Shown here piece by piece: positions 53,393-63,003 of a DNA stretch of 64,000 nucleotides. The DNA is from Ralstonia sp. TCR112. GTDB taxonomy: Bacteria > Pseudomonadota > Gammaproteobacteria > Burkholderiales > Burkholderiaceae. Both the position numbers and the translations under genes were made by a program. The notes beneath the pieces were generated by a model, which saw only the letters and a program-made list of their open reading frames with translations, made no database searches and was not told the origin of the DNA. Each line of letters opens with the position of its first letter. The first letter of the stretch is position 1. Location: positions 41,376 through 105,375 of the forward strand of contig NZ_VOSS01000076.1 in the NCBI RefSeq assembly GCF_007997035.1, given 5' to 3'.

Positions 53393-54927
53393 CACACGAA
53401 GATCAGGCAGCGCCGACCGACGCAGATCGCCAAGCCTGCCTGCTTCGGCTGAGCCAATATTCGCCCGATGCGCCTGACGCGCCGGTCCCTTACAGCCAAC
53501 GTCTGGCGGAGGCCGAGGGGTGGTCGCGTTTATATACGCTGACCGTCATCGAGGAATACAAGCGCTTCGCGTATCTGGCGGTGTTTGCGGGGCACCCCGT
53601 CACGCCTTCCGAGGCCATCGATGCGGCCTGGCATCTTCATCTGCAATATTCGAAAGAGTATTGGACGGTGTTTTGCGGAGAAGTCCTGCGCGCGCCGCTG
53701 CACCACGCACCCGGCATTGGCGCGCCAGACGAAGACGACACATACGCGCAGCACTACCAGCAGACGATCGATAGCTACCGGCGTACGTTCGGCGTCGAGC
53801 CGCCTGCCGACGTCTGGCCGGTGCCAGAACCTGCGCCGCCGAACAGCGCGCCTGAGGCTGCCAGCCCCGCACGGCATGCTCTTGACCCGGTCACGCCGCC
53901 ACCCGCATCGGCCCATCGTTCGGTCATGCCTTCCGTATGGCTTCTGATCGGAGCCATCCTCATCGTCATCACCACGAACATCGCATCGGATTTCGATGTG
54001 CTGAACTTTCCGGGGCCGCGCTTTCTCGCGTTCTATCTCGGCATGAGCGTGATGGCGTGTCTGCTGATCCGGGGCCTGCATCGCGCGGCGTACGACCGCC
54101 GCCCTTGGGGCGTCGCCGATGGCAACGTGCCGCGTCAGTTGACGCCTGCCGAAGCCGCGCTGATCACCGGCGACCCCACACGAATGGCGCAGGTCGCGAC
54201 GCTGACACTGCTCGACGCGGGTGCGATCCGCGTTGCTTCTCCGGCAAAGCGGAAACGTGACCGCAACACATATGTGGTCGCCCACGAGACGCCAATGCCC
54301 CAGCGTCACGTCAACGCGTGGACCTGGCTCGCACGGCAACCACAGCGCCGTTCGCCATGGCCGGCCTTTCGGGACCGACTCCTCGACGAAGCCATCGACA
54401 TGACGGATCGGCTGCGCCACGAAGGCTGGATGTGGGCCCGCGGCGCGATGCGCGCGACGACTGTCGCTGCATGGGCCATTGCGCTGGCGATGCTGTGGCT
54501 CGGGGTGATGAAGGTCTTTGTGGGCTTGTCCCGACAGCGTCCGGTGATGTGGTTGCTGATCGAGATGGCGTTGTTCGCAATCGTGTACTGGTGCGTGACC
54601 GCGCGGCTGATCGGCGTAGGGCGTGCCGGCCCGACTGCCGGCGCCAACGCCACGCTGAATGTTCATCGTCAGCGCAGCCAGCAGGCGCCACGTGCCGGTT
54701 TGTCGACGAACGATCTACTGTGGCTGGCGGCGTTTGGCGGAACCAGCGTGCTGGCCAACACAGCGTGGGCCGGATACCGATCGATGATGGGAACCCCCGT
54801 CGGCGCCAGTTCCGGCGGCTCCGGAGGTGACACGTCGAGCAACTGCAGTTCAAGCAGCAGTGGCTCCAGCAGTTGCAGCTCGAGTAGCTGCGGATCCAGC
54901 GGCTGCGGCGGCTGCTCGAGCAGCTAG
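53389..54927 (+). CDS. TIGR04222-like membrane protein with Ser/Cys/Gly tail
   Basis: 512 residues from a GTG at 53389 that overlaps the OmpA-gene stop (GTGA). The N-terminal ~120 residues have EEYKRFAYLAVFAGHPVTPS and AAWHLHLQYSKEYW, which resembles the GRDP/DUF1399-like WHLHL motif. Then come membrane helices (about 180-220 and 357-412), and the C-terminal ~40 residues are almost only Ser, Gly and Cys (SSSCSSSSCGSSGCGGCSSS), with seven cysteines. TIGR04222 membrane proteins have a similar Cys/Gly-rich end. The function is unknown. Its coupling to the OmpA gene makes it part of the T6SS operon in this genome. Codon use is like its neighbours. Confidence 0.68.
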   Translation: MTHEDQAAPTDADRQACLLRLSQYSPDAPDAPVPYSQRLAEAEGWSRLYTLTVIEEYKRFAYLAVFAGHPVTPSEAIDAAWHLHLQYSKEYWTVFCGEVLRAPLHHAPGIGAPDEDDTYAQHYQQTIDSYRRTFGVEPPADVWPVPEPAPPNSAPEAASPARHALDPVTPPPASAHRSVMPSVWLLIGAILIVITTNIASDFDVLNFPGPRFLAFYLGMSVMACLLIRGLHRAAYDRRPWGVADGNVPRQLTPAEAALITGDPTRMAQVATLTLLDAGAIRVASPAKRKRDRNTYVVAHETPMPQRHVNAWTWLARQPQRRSPWPAFRDRLLDEAIDMTDRLRHEGWMWARGAMRATTVAAWAIALAMLWLGVMKVFVGLSRQRPVMWLLIEMALFAIVYWCVTARLIGVGRAGPTAGANATLNVHRQRSQQAPRAGLSTNDLLWLAAFGGTSVLANTAWAGYRSMMGTPVGASSGGSGGDTSSNCSSSSSGSSSCSSSSCGSSGCGGCSSS

Positions 54928-54932
54928 CCAGG

Positions 54933-56009
54933 TCAGCTGGCGCTTTCCGAGGGCGGATCGCCCAGGCCCAGCAGCTCCTCGATCTGCGACAGCGTCGCAT
55001 CGTCCTTGACCACCGTGCGCAGCCAGGCGTGCAGCGGCATGTCGCCCCACTTGGCAGCACGTGCGGCGAGGTACGCAACAGGGCTGTGCGGCTCGGTCTG
55101 GCGGAAGAACTCGGCCACATCGCGCAGCTGGTTCAACGCCTGGGCGCGCGTGCGGATGGGGCCGGAAACGACCGTCTCGATGACGGTGCCGGCGGCAGAC
55201 TGCGTCGCCTGTTGTGGAGCACCCTTCGCTTCCACGGCGGTAGGCTTGGGCTCCGGCTTGCCGCCGAAGCGCTCCACCAACGCGCGCACCGCTTGCAAGG
55301 CCTCGCGCGCGGGGCGGAAACTCGGCGCGTGATCACCCGCCCGTGCATCCAGAACGGATTCCAACCGCAGCAGCGCAGCGCCGCAGCCGACCACATCGTC
55401 GTGCAGCGTCTTGTAGAACGCGGGCGGCGTTGCGCGCCGTGCAGACTCGAACTGTTCCTGCGTGACTTTTCCGCGCGACAGCTCGTCCGCCTGTTCCGGA
55501 TCGCGGCGGATGGCTTCGACCAGGCTGGTCGCGACTTCCCAATCGATCAAGCTGTAGCCGCCCTTGCCCGCTTCCACCAGCGGCACCTCGCGAATGAGCT
55601 GGCTCGAACGCGTGGCAAGCCATGCCATGCTGCCTGTCCGCGCTTCGGGGTCGTCAGCTTCCGGCAGCGGATAGATGTGTTCCCAGAACTGCTCGCACAA
55701 GCCGGCGATCAATTCGTAGCCCTCGCGCAGGCCGGCAAAGCCACGCTCCTTCGACAACGCCTCGGCCAACCATGCAGCCAGGCGCAGATCCTTCGTGCGG
55801 TTCTGCAGCAGCGACGTGCTCTCGGCGATGACTGCGCGCCAGTCGGCTTCCTTGATCTCCGTGACCCACTCGCCCTGATCGAGCGACGGATCATCAAAGC
55901 GGCGCGCATCCTGGATGCTGTCGAATTCTGCAGAGAAGAGCATGTCTTCGCCGCAGGGCTGAGCGCCCGGCAGTGGAGCGAGCAATTGGTCAAACGGAAG
56001 AGAGGCCAT
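54933..56009 (-). CDS. tssA: T6SS assembly protein TssA (ImpA-N family)
   Basis: 358 residues. The ImpA_N domain is at the N-terminus (FDQLLAPLPGAQPCGEDMLF and DWRAVIAESTSLLQNRTKDLRLAAWLAEA, then REGYELIAGLCEQFWEHIYP). The C-terminal part ends with HSPVAYLAARAAKWGDMPLHAW, typical of short TssA proteins. TssA primes or caps tube and sheath growth. Start ATG at 56009 sits 12 residues before conserved sequence; a frame up to 56114 has no support. Convergent to the TIGR04222-like gene with only 5 nt between stops. Confidence 0.9.
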   Translation of the reverse strand: MASLPFDQLLAPLPGAQPCGEDMLFSAEFDSIQDARRFDDPSLDQGEWVTEIKEADWRAVIAESTSLLQNRTKDLRLAAWLAEALSKERGFAGLREGYELIAGLCEQFWEHIYPLPEADDPEARTGSMAWLATRSSQLIREVPLVEAGKGGYSLIDWEVATSLVEAIRRDPEQADELSRGKVTQEQFESARRATPPAFYKTLHDDVVGCGAALLRLESVLDARAGDHAPSFRPAREALQAVRALVERFGGKPEPKPTAVEAKGAPQQATQSAAGTVIETVVSGPIRTRAQALNQLRDVAEFFRQTEPHSPVAYLAARAAKWGDMPLHAWLRTVVKDDATLSQIEELLGLGDPPSESAS

Positions 56010-56047
56010 GATCTGAAGCGAAAGAAAACTGATGTGCGATACGAAAC

Positions 56048-56455
56048 TCAGGGCTTGGCGACGCGGCAATCCGCCAGCGCCAGCGTCAGGCCAACGAACT
56101 GCCGGTTCAGGCAATCCAGCGTGATGTCCTTGCTGGGCTTGTACGCCGCAAGCTTGCGATCGGGAAACAGCGCCTTGAGCGCGTCACGCTGATCGTCCTG
56201 GAACGGCGCGCCCACCTTCAGGTCTTCCGTCACGGCCAGCGTGTTCAGGCTGTCGTCGGACAACGGGTAGACCTGGCCCTTGAAAACCAGGCGGCGACCG
56301 TCGTATTTCTTCGACGCGGTCGGCGCGTCCTTGAAATATTCGGTCAGCACCTGGCGGTACGAAACCTGCAACGGGGTGTCGTCCTGGGCGAAGGCGGGCG
56401 TGACGAGCAACGCGACCACAGCAGAAGCGGTGGCGAAGCGGGACAGGGCGTTCAT
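56048..56455 (-). CDS. Small exported OB-fold-like protein
   Basis: 135 residues with a signal peptide (SAVVALLVTPAFAQ). The mature part KKYDGRRLVFKGQVYPLSDD resembles a tRNA_anti-like OB fold as seen in small exported proteins (y-x-G-x-x-V-x-F-x-G-x-V). The C-terminal end LTLDCLNRQFVGLTLALADC has two cysteines for a possible disulphide. It lies 38 nt before the TssA gene on the same strand. The function is unknown and its role in the T6SS is not shown. Confidence 0.6.
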   Translation of the reverse strand: MNALSRFATASAVVALLVTPAFAQDDTPLQVSYRQVLTEYFKDAPTASKKYDGRRLVFKGQVYPLSDDSLNTLAVTEDLKVGAPFQDDQRDALKALFPDRKLAAYKPSKDITLDCLNRQFVGLTLALADCRVAKP

Positions 56456-56624
56456 ATCAGCGTGCGTGATTGAGACGTCCGCGCGCGCGGAGCGGACGGT
56501 GGAGATGCTACGCAGGCTTGGGGCGGTTGGGGGGATTGTTTCTAAATCTTCATGTGCCGGCGGGCCCATCGCTCACATCTGCATGGCTGAGCTTCACGGG
56601 GGGCGCATCCCGGCACAAGGAAAC

Positions 56625-57578
56625 TCAATCGCGCGAATGTCGCCCGGTTCGCGAAACGATCTCTGCCGGCCACTTTGGCTCCGGCGCAAGGCGTTGCCCG
56701 ACGTACTCGAAAATACCCGCAGGAAGAAACAGCCAAAACAGCGGGATCCCAACCGCCGTCAGCAGCACCAACTCAACCGCGTGCATATTGGCGCGAAGCC
56801 GTGCGCCTTCTTCTGTCCGATCAAACAACGGATAGAACTCCAGCAGGCACCGCCGGAAACTGATATCGCGCGGGAACGGCCTGATGTCTCGCAGATTCTT
56901 TGGCCCCTCACTCATGAAGCAGCGGATATACGCCCACATCTGATGCAGCACGAGTGGAGTCGCCACCTGCAACTTCACGATGATCCGATCCTGGACCTTG
57001 GTCGTATTTGCTTCGCACTGCGCCAAAATCAGCCCATAGCGCACCGAGTACGTCTTGCCGTTGTATCCGGCGATCTTTCCAATTTCCGCTTCGGCGCGCG
57101 ACCAATCCAGCTCCTTGATCACGGTCTTCCATGTGGCGAATGGATTCGCCTTGGGCACATACTCAAACGCAAAGACCTTCCGGTTCTTTCGATCGAACAG
57201 AACCGGAAGGTCTCGTGGCGTCCGCACCCCTCTCTTGATGAGGTGAAGCAAAAGAACCGCAAGCCCCAGCAGCATCACGGCCAGCACCGACGCGATGACC
57301 GGCGACTCTTCAGGGTGACCGTCCTGATACATCTGACCGATGAACGGCAGCATGGCCACAAACGCGATGGAGACGCCCACCCCAAACATCAGACCAAAAC
57401 CACGCGGGATGGACGACGCCCGGGACAACTCAAACACGTCTTCATTCACGTAATTGAGGTCGAGTGCGAGGTTTGGTTGATCACTCTTGTCGCTGGACTT
57501 GAGCGGCACGGTTGGGCCGGGCAAGTCTTCATACCAGTAGGGGCTCTGCGGCTGCAGTTTTGAGCGGCGCTCTGCCAT
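56625..57578 (-). CDS. DUF6708-like two-TM protein (distal copy)
   Basis: 317 residues. Two membrane helices (LMFGVGVSIAFVAMLPFIGQ near 65-84 and VIASVLAVMLLGLAVLLLHL near 95-115) are followed by a domain with RDLPVLFDRKNRKVFAFEYV. This WPILF(D/N)...TF pattern is shared with the gene at 57798-58718 (MPSDWPILFNKVDRTVTFVR), so both are of one family, DUF6708, common next to VasX-type effectors. An immunity role is plausible, since membrane proteins with two TMs can block a pore effector. Two further helix-like stretches lie near the C-terminus (LVLLTAVGIPLFWLFL). ATG at 57578 chosen; frame opens at 57659. Confidence 0.65.
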   Translation of the reverse strand: MAERRSKLQPQSPYWYEDLPGPTVPLKSSDKSDQPNLALDLNYVNEDVFELSRASSIPRGFGLMFGVGVSIAFVAMLPFIGQMYQDGHPEESPVIASVLAVMLLGLAVLLLHLIKRGVRTPRDLPVLFDRKNRKVFAFEYVPKANPFATWKTVIKELDWSRAEAEIGKIAGYNGKTYSVRYGLILAQCEANTTKVQDRIIVKLQVATPLVLHQMWAYIRCFMSEGPKNLRDIRPFPRDISFRRCLLEFYPLFDRTEEGARLRANMHAVELVLLTAVGIPLFWLFLPAGIFEYVGQRLAPEPKWPAEIVSRTGRHSRD

Positions 57579-57594
57579 TGGAGTCGAAAACGAG

Positions 57595-57801
57595 TTACTC
57601 GTACTCGTAGCGGTATCCGTACTCGTCGTAGCTTTCAAGCGTGATGATCTTCGCGTCAACGGGTTTGCACGCTAACGCCCGGGTCTCGCCGATGGCATCG
57701 GCATCGCGCACAACCTCGGTTCCCCACTGCAGGCCGCCGCCAGATCTGCCCCGTAGGGCACTCCCTAAACGCGCAAGCATCGCCGGAATTTCTCTTGTCA
57801 T
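57595..57801 (-). CDS. Small ORF coupled to the DUF6708 gene
   Basis: 68 residues, starting at an ATG that overlaps the TGA of the DUF6708 gene by 4 nt. The sequence ends with an odd tyrosine/glutamate-rich stretch (LESYDEYGYRYEYE). No family is recognised and there is no signal peptide. The stop-start overlap and its place between two DUF6708 genes argue for translation, but no independent evidence is visible. Confidence 0.45.
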   Translation of the reverse strand: MTREIPAMLARLGSALRGRSGGGLQWGTEVVRDADAIGETRALACKPVDAKIITLESYDEYGYRYEYE

Positions 57802-58718
57802 GCCTCTGCTGCAACTCCGGCCAATCGCTCCACCTCTGCAACACTCAAAGCCGGACCACCCGCTGCCGCAATGACCTCCGGTGGAAATTCCAACGGCTTG
57901 CGGCTATTTGCAGGCTTGCGCAACTGCTCTCCCGGCTGGATGGACGGACCGCCCTCCTCCATGTAACGACGGATATGTTCCCAAACCTGGAACAGTCGCT
58001 CATCCTCAAAGTAGCCTTCGTAGCCGATTGGGACACAGTCTTTCACGACGTTGCGGCCATGTTCATCCTGCGCTCCCCATAGCAGCACCAGCCAATGTGA
58101 GTCGTGGAACGATTTGCCCGCATTGGACGCGAGGAGCTTGTAACTGCGCACCTTGACGCCATCCCATGGGTAGGTGTTGACGTCAGAGTTTGTGAATCCC
58201 CAGAATTTGAAAAACTTGGGGCGAACGGGGCGAACAAACGTGACAGTTCGATCTACCTTATTAAAAAGAATCGGCCAGTCGGATGGCATTCTCACTGTGA
58301 AATTGAAGAACCAGATTGATACCAAGGCTAAAATAACGGAACCTACCGCACTAACAGAGAATCCAACAAAATCATCATAGTCAGCACCAAGCGATTGAAT
58401 CGCAAAGAACCCGAGCGTCGCTGAGACTAAAGAGCAAAAAATTACCGCGAACCAACCAAGCCCTTTTTTATTTTGAGCATACGGCGAACCAATCGCAATG
58501 GCCCGCGGGTAGATTGCCACGAGGCATTTCCTGGTTCTTGCCAGAAGATGAGTTGTCTGACTTTTATCGTCAGGCGCGATACGCCAGGGATTCTTGCTTG
58601 GAGGAACAATCGGCTTCAGCTTATCTAAAACTTGAAAGTATGGATCGGGCTTATCCCAAACCGGAGCCAATACCGACTTACCAGATGGGCCATCAGCTTC
58701 ATCACGCTCGGCAGTCAA
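57798..58718 (-). CDS. DUF6708-like membrane protein, probable partner of the VasX-like effector
   Basis: 306 residues with two helices (WFAVIFCSLVSATLGFFAI near 89-107 and VSAVGSVILALVSIWFFNF near 122-140), then the DUF6708 domain (PSDWPILFNKVDRTVTFVRP). Its start overlaps the stop of the effector gene by 4 nt (ATGA), so the two are made together, as expected for an effector and its protector. Immunity to VasX-like pore formers is known in Vibrio as TsiV2, a membrane protein; this one is not homologous as far as I can see. It may also act in effector handling. Confidence 0.7.
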   Translation of the reverse strand: MTAERDEADGPSGKSVLAPVWDKPDPYFQVLDKLKPIVPPSKNPWRIAPDDKSQTTHLLARTRKCLVAIYPRAIAIGSPYAQNKKGLGWFAVIFCSLVSATLGFFAIQSLGADYDDFVGFSVSAVGSVILALVSIWFFNFTVRMPSDWPILFNKVDRTVTFVRPVRPKFFKFWGFTNSDVNTYPWDGVKVRSYKLLASNAGKSFHDSHWLVLLWGAQDEHGRNVVKDCVPIGYEGYFEDERLFQVWEHIRRYMEEGGPSIQPGEQLRKPANSRKPLEFPPEVIAAAGGPALSVAEVERLAGVAAEA

Positions 58719-61700
58719 TCTCGAATCTCCTCGTCAACAATGAGTGAGCGCGCATCAATGCCCTGAGCCTGACCATCACTTGAAGTTGTGAAGATTTGCA
58801 CGGTGCCACGCGCATTGCGGAAGCGCATCATATCAACCTTCGACGACAACACCAGCGTCGTCACACCGTTCTCGGTTTTCTCCTCAAAGGTCGGAGAAAT
58901 ACCGCTTGCTGTGCTGGGCATTTTCTTTGCGATCATGCCCGACCCACTGTAGGAGGCAGTTCCCACGAGAGTCTCGCCTTTGCCGCCCGATACGTAAACA
59001 CGCATTTCCCAACCAAGTCGATCACGTAGGGTTTTTGGCAACACGAACCGCAACCACGCCTCTCGGGTATAAGTCTGCTCTTCCCCGAAAAGCCCGGCAC
59101 CGTCTGCAGCCATAGCGGATGTACCAAGATTTTCGATCAGGTTCCAGCGGAAGGAAAAATCGATCTGCGCACACAGCAAAACCTTGTTTGCCTCTTTCAC
59201 CTCAACGGCGTAGCTCTCCCACTTATCTTCGGCTATTCCCCAAACCGTTTTTGCAGCCCATGTTTCAGGTGGCCGATCTTTGATAAGCAGGATTATAAAT
59301 CCGACAATGACACCAATCGCAACCAGCACCAACCCAACAACCGTAAATGTGAGCACGCTAATACCGAGAGCACCGCCGACAGTAGCGCCGATTGCCGCTC
59401 CGACAGCCAGCGCAAATAGCACACCTTGAACGATATACCCGGCCCTCGCCTTTCGGTCTCCATCGCTGCCAGCCTTACTGGCGTTTACGAAAGCCTGCGC
59501 CGCATCCACCGCAGTCGACCCTGCCGCCAAGAACCCTGCGATTCTTTTCACTCCTTCGACTGCCACCGTTCTACCCACATGCTCTAGGTACTGCGCCCGA
59601 AGCTCATAGAGCGCAGCTGTCAACCCCAATCCAGCCGACAGTAGCCCCGTCCGAGCGGCGAATCTCTCTTGATCGTTGCCATTGGCATAGTCGCCCCAAG
59701 CTTTGTGGATCAGCAACACTTGCAAAAGGCCGGAGCCGGCAGAAAACACACCGCTTCTGCTCATGGCCACCCTCATATGCCCTTTGGCCCACTCTGACGT
59801 CTTAACAGCATCAATGAACTGTCCTGCTGAGCGCGCTGCTTTGGCGCCATAGATTTCAGCGGGCGCCACAAGATATCGGGCACCCCTTGTCACGCTCTGG
59901 CCCGCCTTACTCAGCGTTGCCTCTGGATTACTAACCATCAGGTACACGTCGACCATGCCCATGGCGATCTTCGGGCTGCCATTCGCCTCAATCGCGACAG
60001 CCGTGTTCAGGAGCAGGCTCTCGACCTTGTTCTTTCCCGCTTGCGCCGTTTGCTTGACCGCTTCAGCAACCTCTCCACGCATGACGTTCCAGACCCGCAC
60101 AGCGTCAGACAGCGGCATCTGCACCCGCATAAGCTTGAGCAGTGGGTCGGCTTCACTCCGTGTCATCACCGCCATGGTGAGAAGCTTTAGCTGGTATCGC
60201 AGCTTCTCGGAGATCTGCCCCGCCTGCAAATCCAGTTTCGTCATGACGGCCGTGGTAGTGGCCAGCAGCGCTTGGGTTGCCAACCTAGCGTCATCAAGCA
60301 ATACGCCTTTACCTGCCTTGATAGCCGCTTTAACGGGCTCCAAGTCCATGATTCCTTTGACTGAATCCCACTCCTTGGATACCTGATCCTTCTCCGCGAT
60401 CCAGTCAATGAACTGCTTCTGATTACCGAGCAATGCCCGTGTGAGGAGCGCTTCCTTATCGTCGAACTTGGATGTCAAAAATGGTTTGAACCACTTCGCC
60501 CCCTCATCGGTCATGGGGCCACCCAGCGTCAGATTCGCAACGCATTGCGCGTAGTAAATCCCGTCGATATGAGTTGTCTCATCGAAGTCATGAGAGGTCA
60601 CAAGTTTGCGAGCGTCGCTCTGCAACCAAACCTTGTAGTCCTTCTCGACTTCTGCCAAGTGCTTCTGGTCGGCTGCCGCCTTGTCTCGATACCGCTGCAG
60701 ATATTGGGCATACGAACCACTGGGGCCGTTCGGCGACGGCAGATTTCTAAGCTTGCCGAGCAGGCGTGTGCGGGCATCCTTGGTGTCCTGATCAATCTCA
60801 CTAGCACCGGGAATGCGAACCGTTCCGTTGTTGGGGTCCGGATGCCAAAATTTCGGATTCATCCCTGGTTTGACCAAGTTCGGCATGAATTCTGCATCTG
60901 GCGGCAAACGGCCGTCCTTCTGCATCGCATCAAACTGCGTGCGCGTAACACTCGTGCCCTGCAGTTTGGAGAATCCTGCGTTGCGATCCTTATGCTGCTG
61001 GCCGTTCTGCTCGATCAATTTGAGCATGCCCTCGATCTGCAAGGCGGATTGGAACTTGCGGGCTTCTTCCTTGGTGACAACAGACTCTGCCGCTGAATTG
61101 CACAATGTGATCCGACGCTGGGCTGCTTCCGTGGTAATGCCCTCGGCATCGGGCACGCACACCATCATCAGCTTTGCATCGGTGTAGGTCTTATCCGACA
61201 ACTTTTCTACCATTGCGTGGGCTTGGTTCCACAGCAACTGCGCGTCGTCCGGGCGTACTTTCTGTTTTGGATTCTTAAAGAGCGGCGAGGATTGTTTGTC
61301 GTCCTGGGCGTCAGGCGATGGGGCTGCCGCCGCGCCGTTGGTCTGACCAGCCTTGGCGGGGATCAATCGTGGGAACGGATTTCCACGCAGTACATCAGGC
61401 TTGAGAGCACCGTCGTAGTCGGGCATGCATTGGGCAACGTTCTCGGGCGTGAGTGCGATTGAGGCCTCACTTGAGCTTGCTGGAGCGTTAATGCACGCCA
61501 TCCGTTTTTCACGGAGATCGAGCTGGCGTCCATACTTCTTCAGCGTCGCTGGGCTCCACGGGGACGAGCTGAAACCGACCCACACTCGCTTTGTCAGCTT
61601 CGGTTTTGGGATAACGAACAGCATCGCCGTGGCATAGCTTTCACTGCGCTTGCACGAGAAGGCTTCCTCGTCCTTGCCAGCCATCTCCAATGGGATTGGC

Positions 61701-62047
61701 GTCAGATAGCCACCGTGGTCGACACGGAATACCTGCCACCCATGTTGTTTGACCAACTCAGGCGTATGGGCCTTCTCATAGTAGGCATAGAGATAGCCCG
61801 CTCGTAGGGTCCGCAGAACATATCCGGAAGCCACTAGACCAGGGGCCTGCTGCTTTTTTATTACTGGCGCCAGAATCTTCTCGCGAGCAGCGGCGTAGCG
61901 TTTCTCTGCCAGTCCCAGGCGCGTGAGCAACACTGGCAAACCGGCTTTGACACAAGATGGGCATCCCTCCGTCCCGCAGGCGGGCTTTGCGGACGCCGCT
62001 GCAACTTGCGCATTGCGCGAGTAACTGATGGGTTGACCTTCGGCCAT
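58715..62047 (-). CDS. VasX-like T6SS pore-forming effector (BTH_I2691-type)
   Basis: 1110 residues. The N-terminal part matches VasX/BTH_I2691-type toxins: ACGTEGCPSCVKAG (Cys24, 29, 32), LVASGYVLRTLRAGYLYAYY, then KQHGWQVFRVDHGGYL. The long middle region is helical. Near 865-925 there is a hydrophobic block (GVLFALAVGAAIGATVGGAL and GISVLTFTVVGLVLVAIGVI), giving two or more transmembrane helices that could form a colicin-like pore. The C-terminal ~190 residues are soluble. ATG at 62047 (MAEGQPIS) fits the family start; the frame to 62122 does not. It follows DUF4123 by 20 nt and overlaps DUF6708 by 4 nt. Confidence 0.8.
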   Translation of the reverse strand: MAEGQPISYSRNAQVAAASAKPACGTEGCPSCVKAGLPVLLTRLGLAEKRYAAAREKILAPVIKKQQAPGLVASGYVLRTLRAGYLYAYYEKAHTPELVKQHGWQVFRVDHGGYLTPIPLEMAGKDEEAFSCKRSESYATAMLFVIPKPKLTKRVWVGFSSSPWSPATLKKYGRQLDLREKRMACINAPASSSEASIALTPENVAQCMPDYDGALKPDVLRGNPFPRLIPAKAGQTNGAAAAPSPDAQDDKQSSPLFKNPKQKVRPDDAQLLWNQAHAMVEKLSDKTYTDAKLMMVCVPDAEGITTEAAQRRITLCNSAAESVVTKEEARKFQSALQIEGMLKLIEQNGQQHKDRNAGFSKLQGTSVTRTQFDAMQKDGRLPPDAEFMPNLVKPGMNPKFWHPDPNNGTVRIPGASEIDQDTKDARTRLLGKLRNLPSPNGPSGSYAQYLQRYRDKAAADQKHLAEVEKDYKVWLQSDARKLVTSHDFDETTHIDGIYYAQCVANLTLGGPMTDEGAKWFKPFLTSKFDDKEALLTRALLGNQKQFIDWIAEKDQVSKEWDSVKGIMDLEPVKAAIKAGKGVLLDDARLATQALLATTTAVMTKLDLQAGQISEKLRYQLKLLTMAVMTRSEADPLLKLMRVQMPLSDAVRVWNVMRGEVAEAVKQTAQAGKNKVESLLLNTAVAIEANGSPKIAMGMVDVYLMVSNPEATLSKAGQSVTRGARYLVAPAEIYGAKAARSAGQFIDAVKTSEWAKGHMRVAMSRSGVFSAGSGLLQVLLIHKAWGDYANGNDQERFAARTGLLSAGLGLTAALYELRAQYLEHVGRTVAVEGVKRIAGFLAAGSTAVDAAQAFVNASKAGSDGDRKARAGYIVQGVLFALAVGAAIGATVGGALGISVLTFTVVGLVLVAIGVIVGFIILLIKDRPPETWAAKTVWGIAEDKWESYAVEVKEANKVLLCAQIDFSFRWNLIENLGTSAMAADGAGLFGEEQTYTREAWLRFVLPKTLRDRLGWEMRVYVSGGKGETLVGTASYSGSGMIAKKMPSTASGISPTFEEKTENGVTTLVLSSKVDMMRFRNARGTVQIFTTSSDGQAQGIDARSLIVDEEIRD

Positions 62048-62067
62048 GGTTCGATTTCCGTGAATGT

Positions 62068-63003
62068 CTAGTTGGTTTCCGGCAAGCCATCCGCAGTCAA
62101 CTCGTGTCGAATGCGGTCCCATCCCTCCGGATCTGGAATTTCCGCCAGCGCCTCATGCAGGGGCATATCGCTGCTTTTCGCTATGCGTACGAGTTCAGCA
62201 ACGCGCGGATGGTTGCAAAGGTCCGGGTGAATCTGCAGTTGATAAGCACTCATCAGCACAATGTCAGCAGATTCAGTTAGGCCGAGCGATCTCGCCGACC
62301 TCAATGCTCGCTCGATCTGTCGCACGTAGTCGGCCGGCAGCAATTCAGCAAAACTGGACCACCCTCGCAGCATCTGCTGAGCAAGTTCGCAGTCATGCAA
62401 GCGTGCCCACTGCGGGGCGGTCAGATGCAGCGCTTCCCCGTGGACATCGGCTGACTCAACGCTCTCAGCGGTGACCAAAGCCAGTTGACCGCGTCGGTCC
62501 AGCCGCCACCATTGCGTGATCTGACCAAGCCACGCTTTACGCTGCAAAGGGGAAAAAACCGGCCACAGCCACTCGAACACCCGGCGATCTGCCAGCCGCA
62601 GATACCGTCGGCCCACGCGCGGCTCCACGGGCAGCATCAAAGCTTGCAGATGCCGCACCAAGGCGCGCGGTTCCGCAGCAGATCGGAGCCATCCTCCTAT
62701 AGCCATGCCTGCCCGGCTCTCTCGCTCCGCGGTGCTCTGCTCTGACAGAGCCATGGCAACGCTTGCCGACAGGACCTCGACGGCTCTCGGCTTGAGTTTG
62801 ATAAGCCTTGGCCACTGATCGTCGTCCAACTGCGGCAGATCGATCGGGATCGGGAAAACTTCACAGCCGCTGGCCAATAGATCGATATCCGCCAGCGGCT
62901 CTCGCAACATCGGATCAACCAGCAGATACCCATGCTGCCCATCTTCAGCTTGCAGATGCTCGCCTAGCGTCCGTACCAGCGTCTCCAACGGCATAGGACT
63001 CAT
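62068..63003 (-). CDS. DUF4123 T6SS adaptor (second module)
   Basis: 311 residues of the DUF4123 family (HGYLLVDPMLREPLADIDLL near 23-42; later SAAEPRALVRHLQALML and RYLRLADRRVFEWLWPVF). It should chaperone the VasX-like effector to its VgrG. Its ATG overlaps the stop of VgrG by 1 nt (TGATG), so translation is coupled. It is only distantly like the DUF4123 protein at 39936, which suits a different cargo. Confidence 0.8.
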   Translation of the reverse strand: MSPMPLETLVRTLGEHLQAEDGQHGYLLVDPMLREPLADIDLLASGCEVFPIPIDLPQLDDDQWPRLIKLKPRAVEVLSASVAMALSEQSTAERESRAGMAIGGWLRSAAEPRALVRHLQALMLPVEPRVGRRYLRLADRRVFEWLWPVFSPLQRKAWLGQITQWWRLDRRGQLALVTAESVESADVHGEALHLTAPQWARLHDCELAQQMLRGWSSFAELLPADYVRQIERALRSARSLGLTESADIVLMSAYQLQIHPDLCNHPRVAELVRIAKSSDMPLHEALAEIPDPEGWDRIRHELTADGLPETN

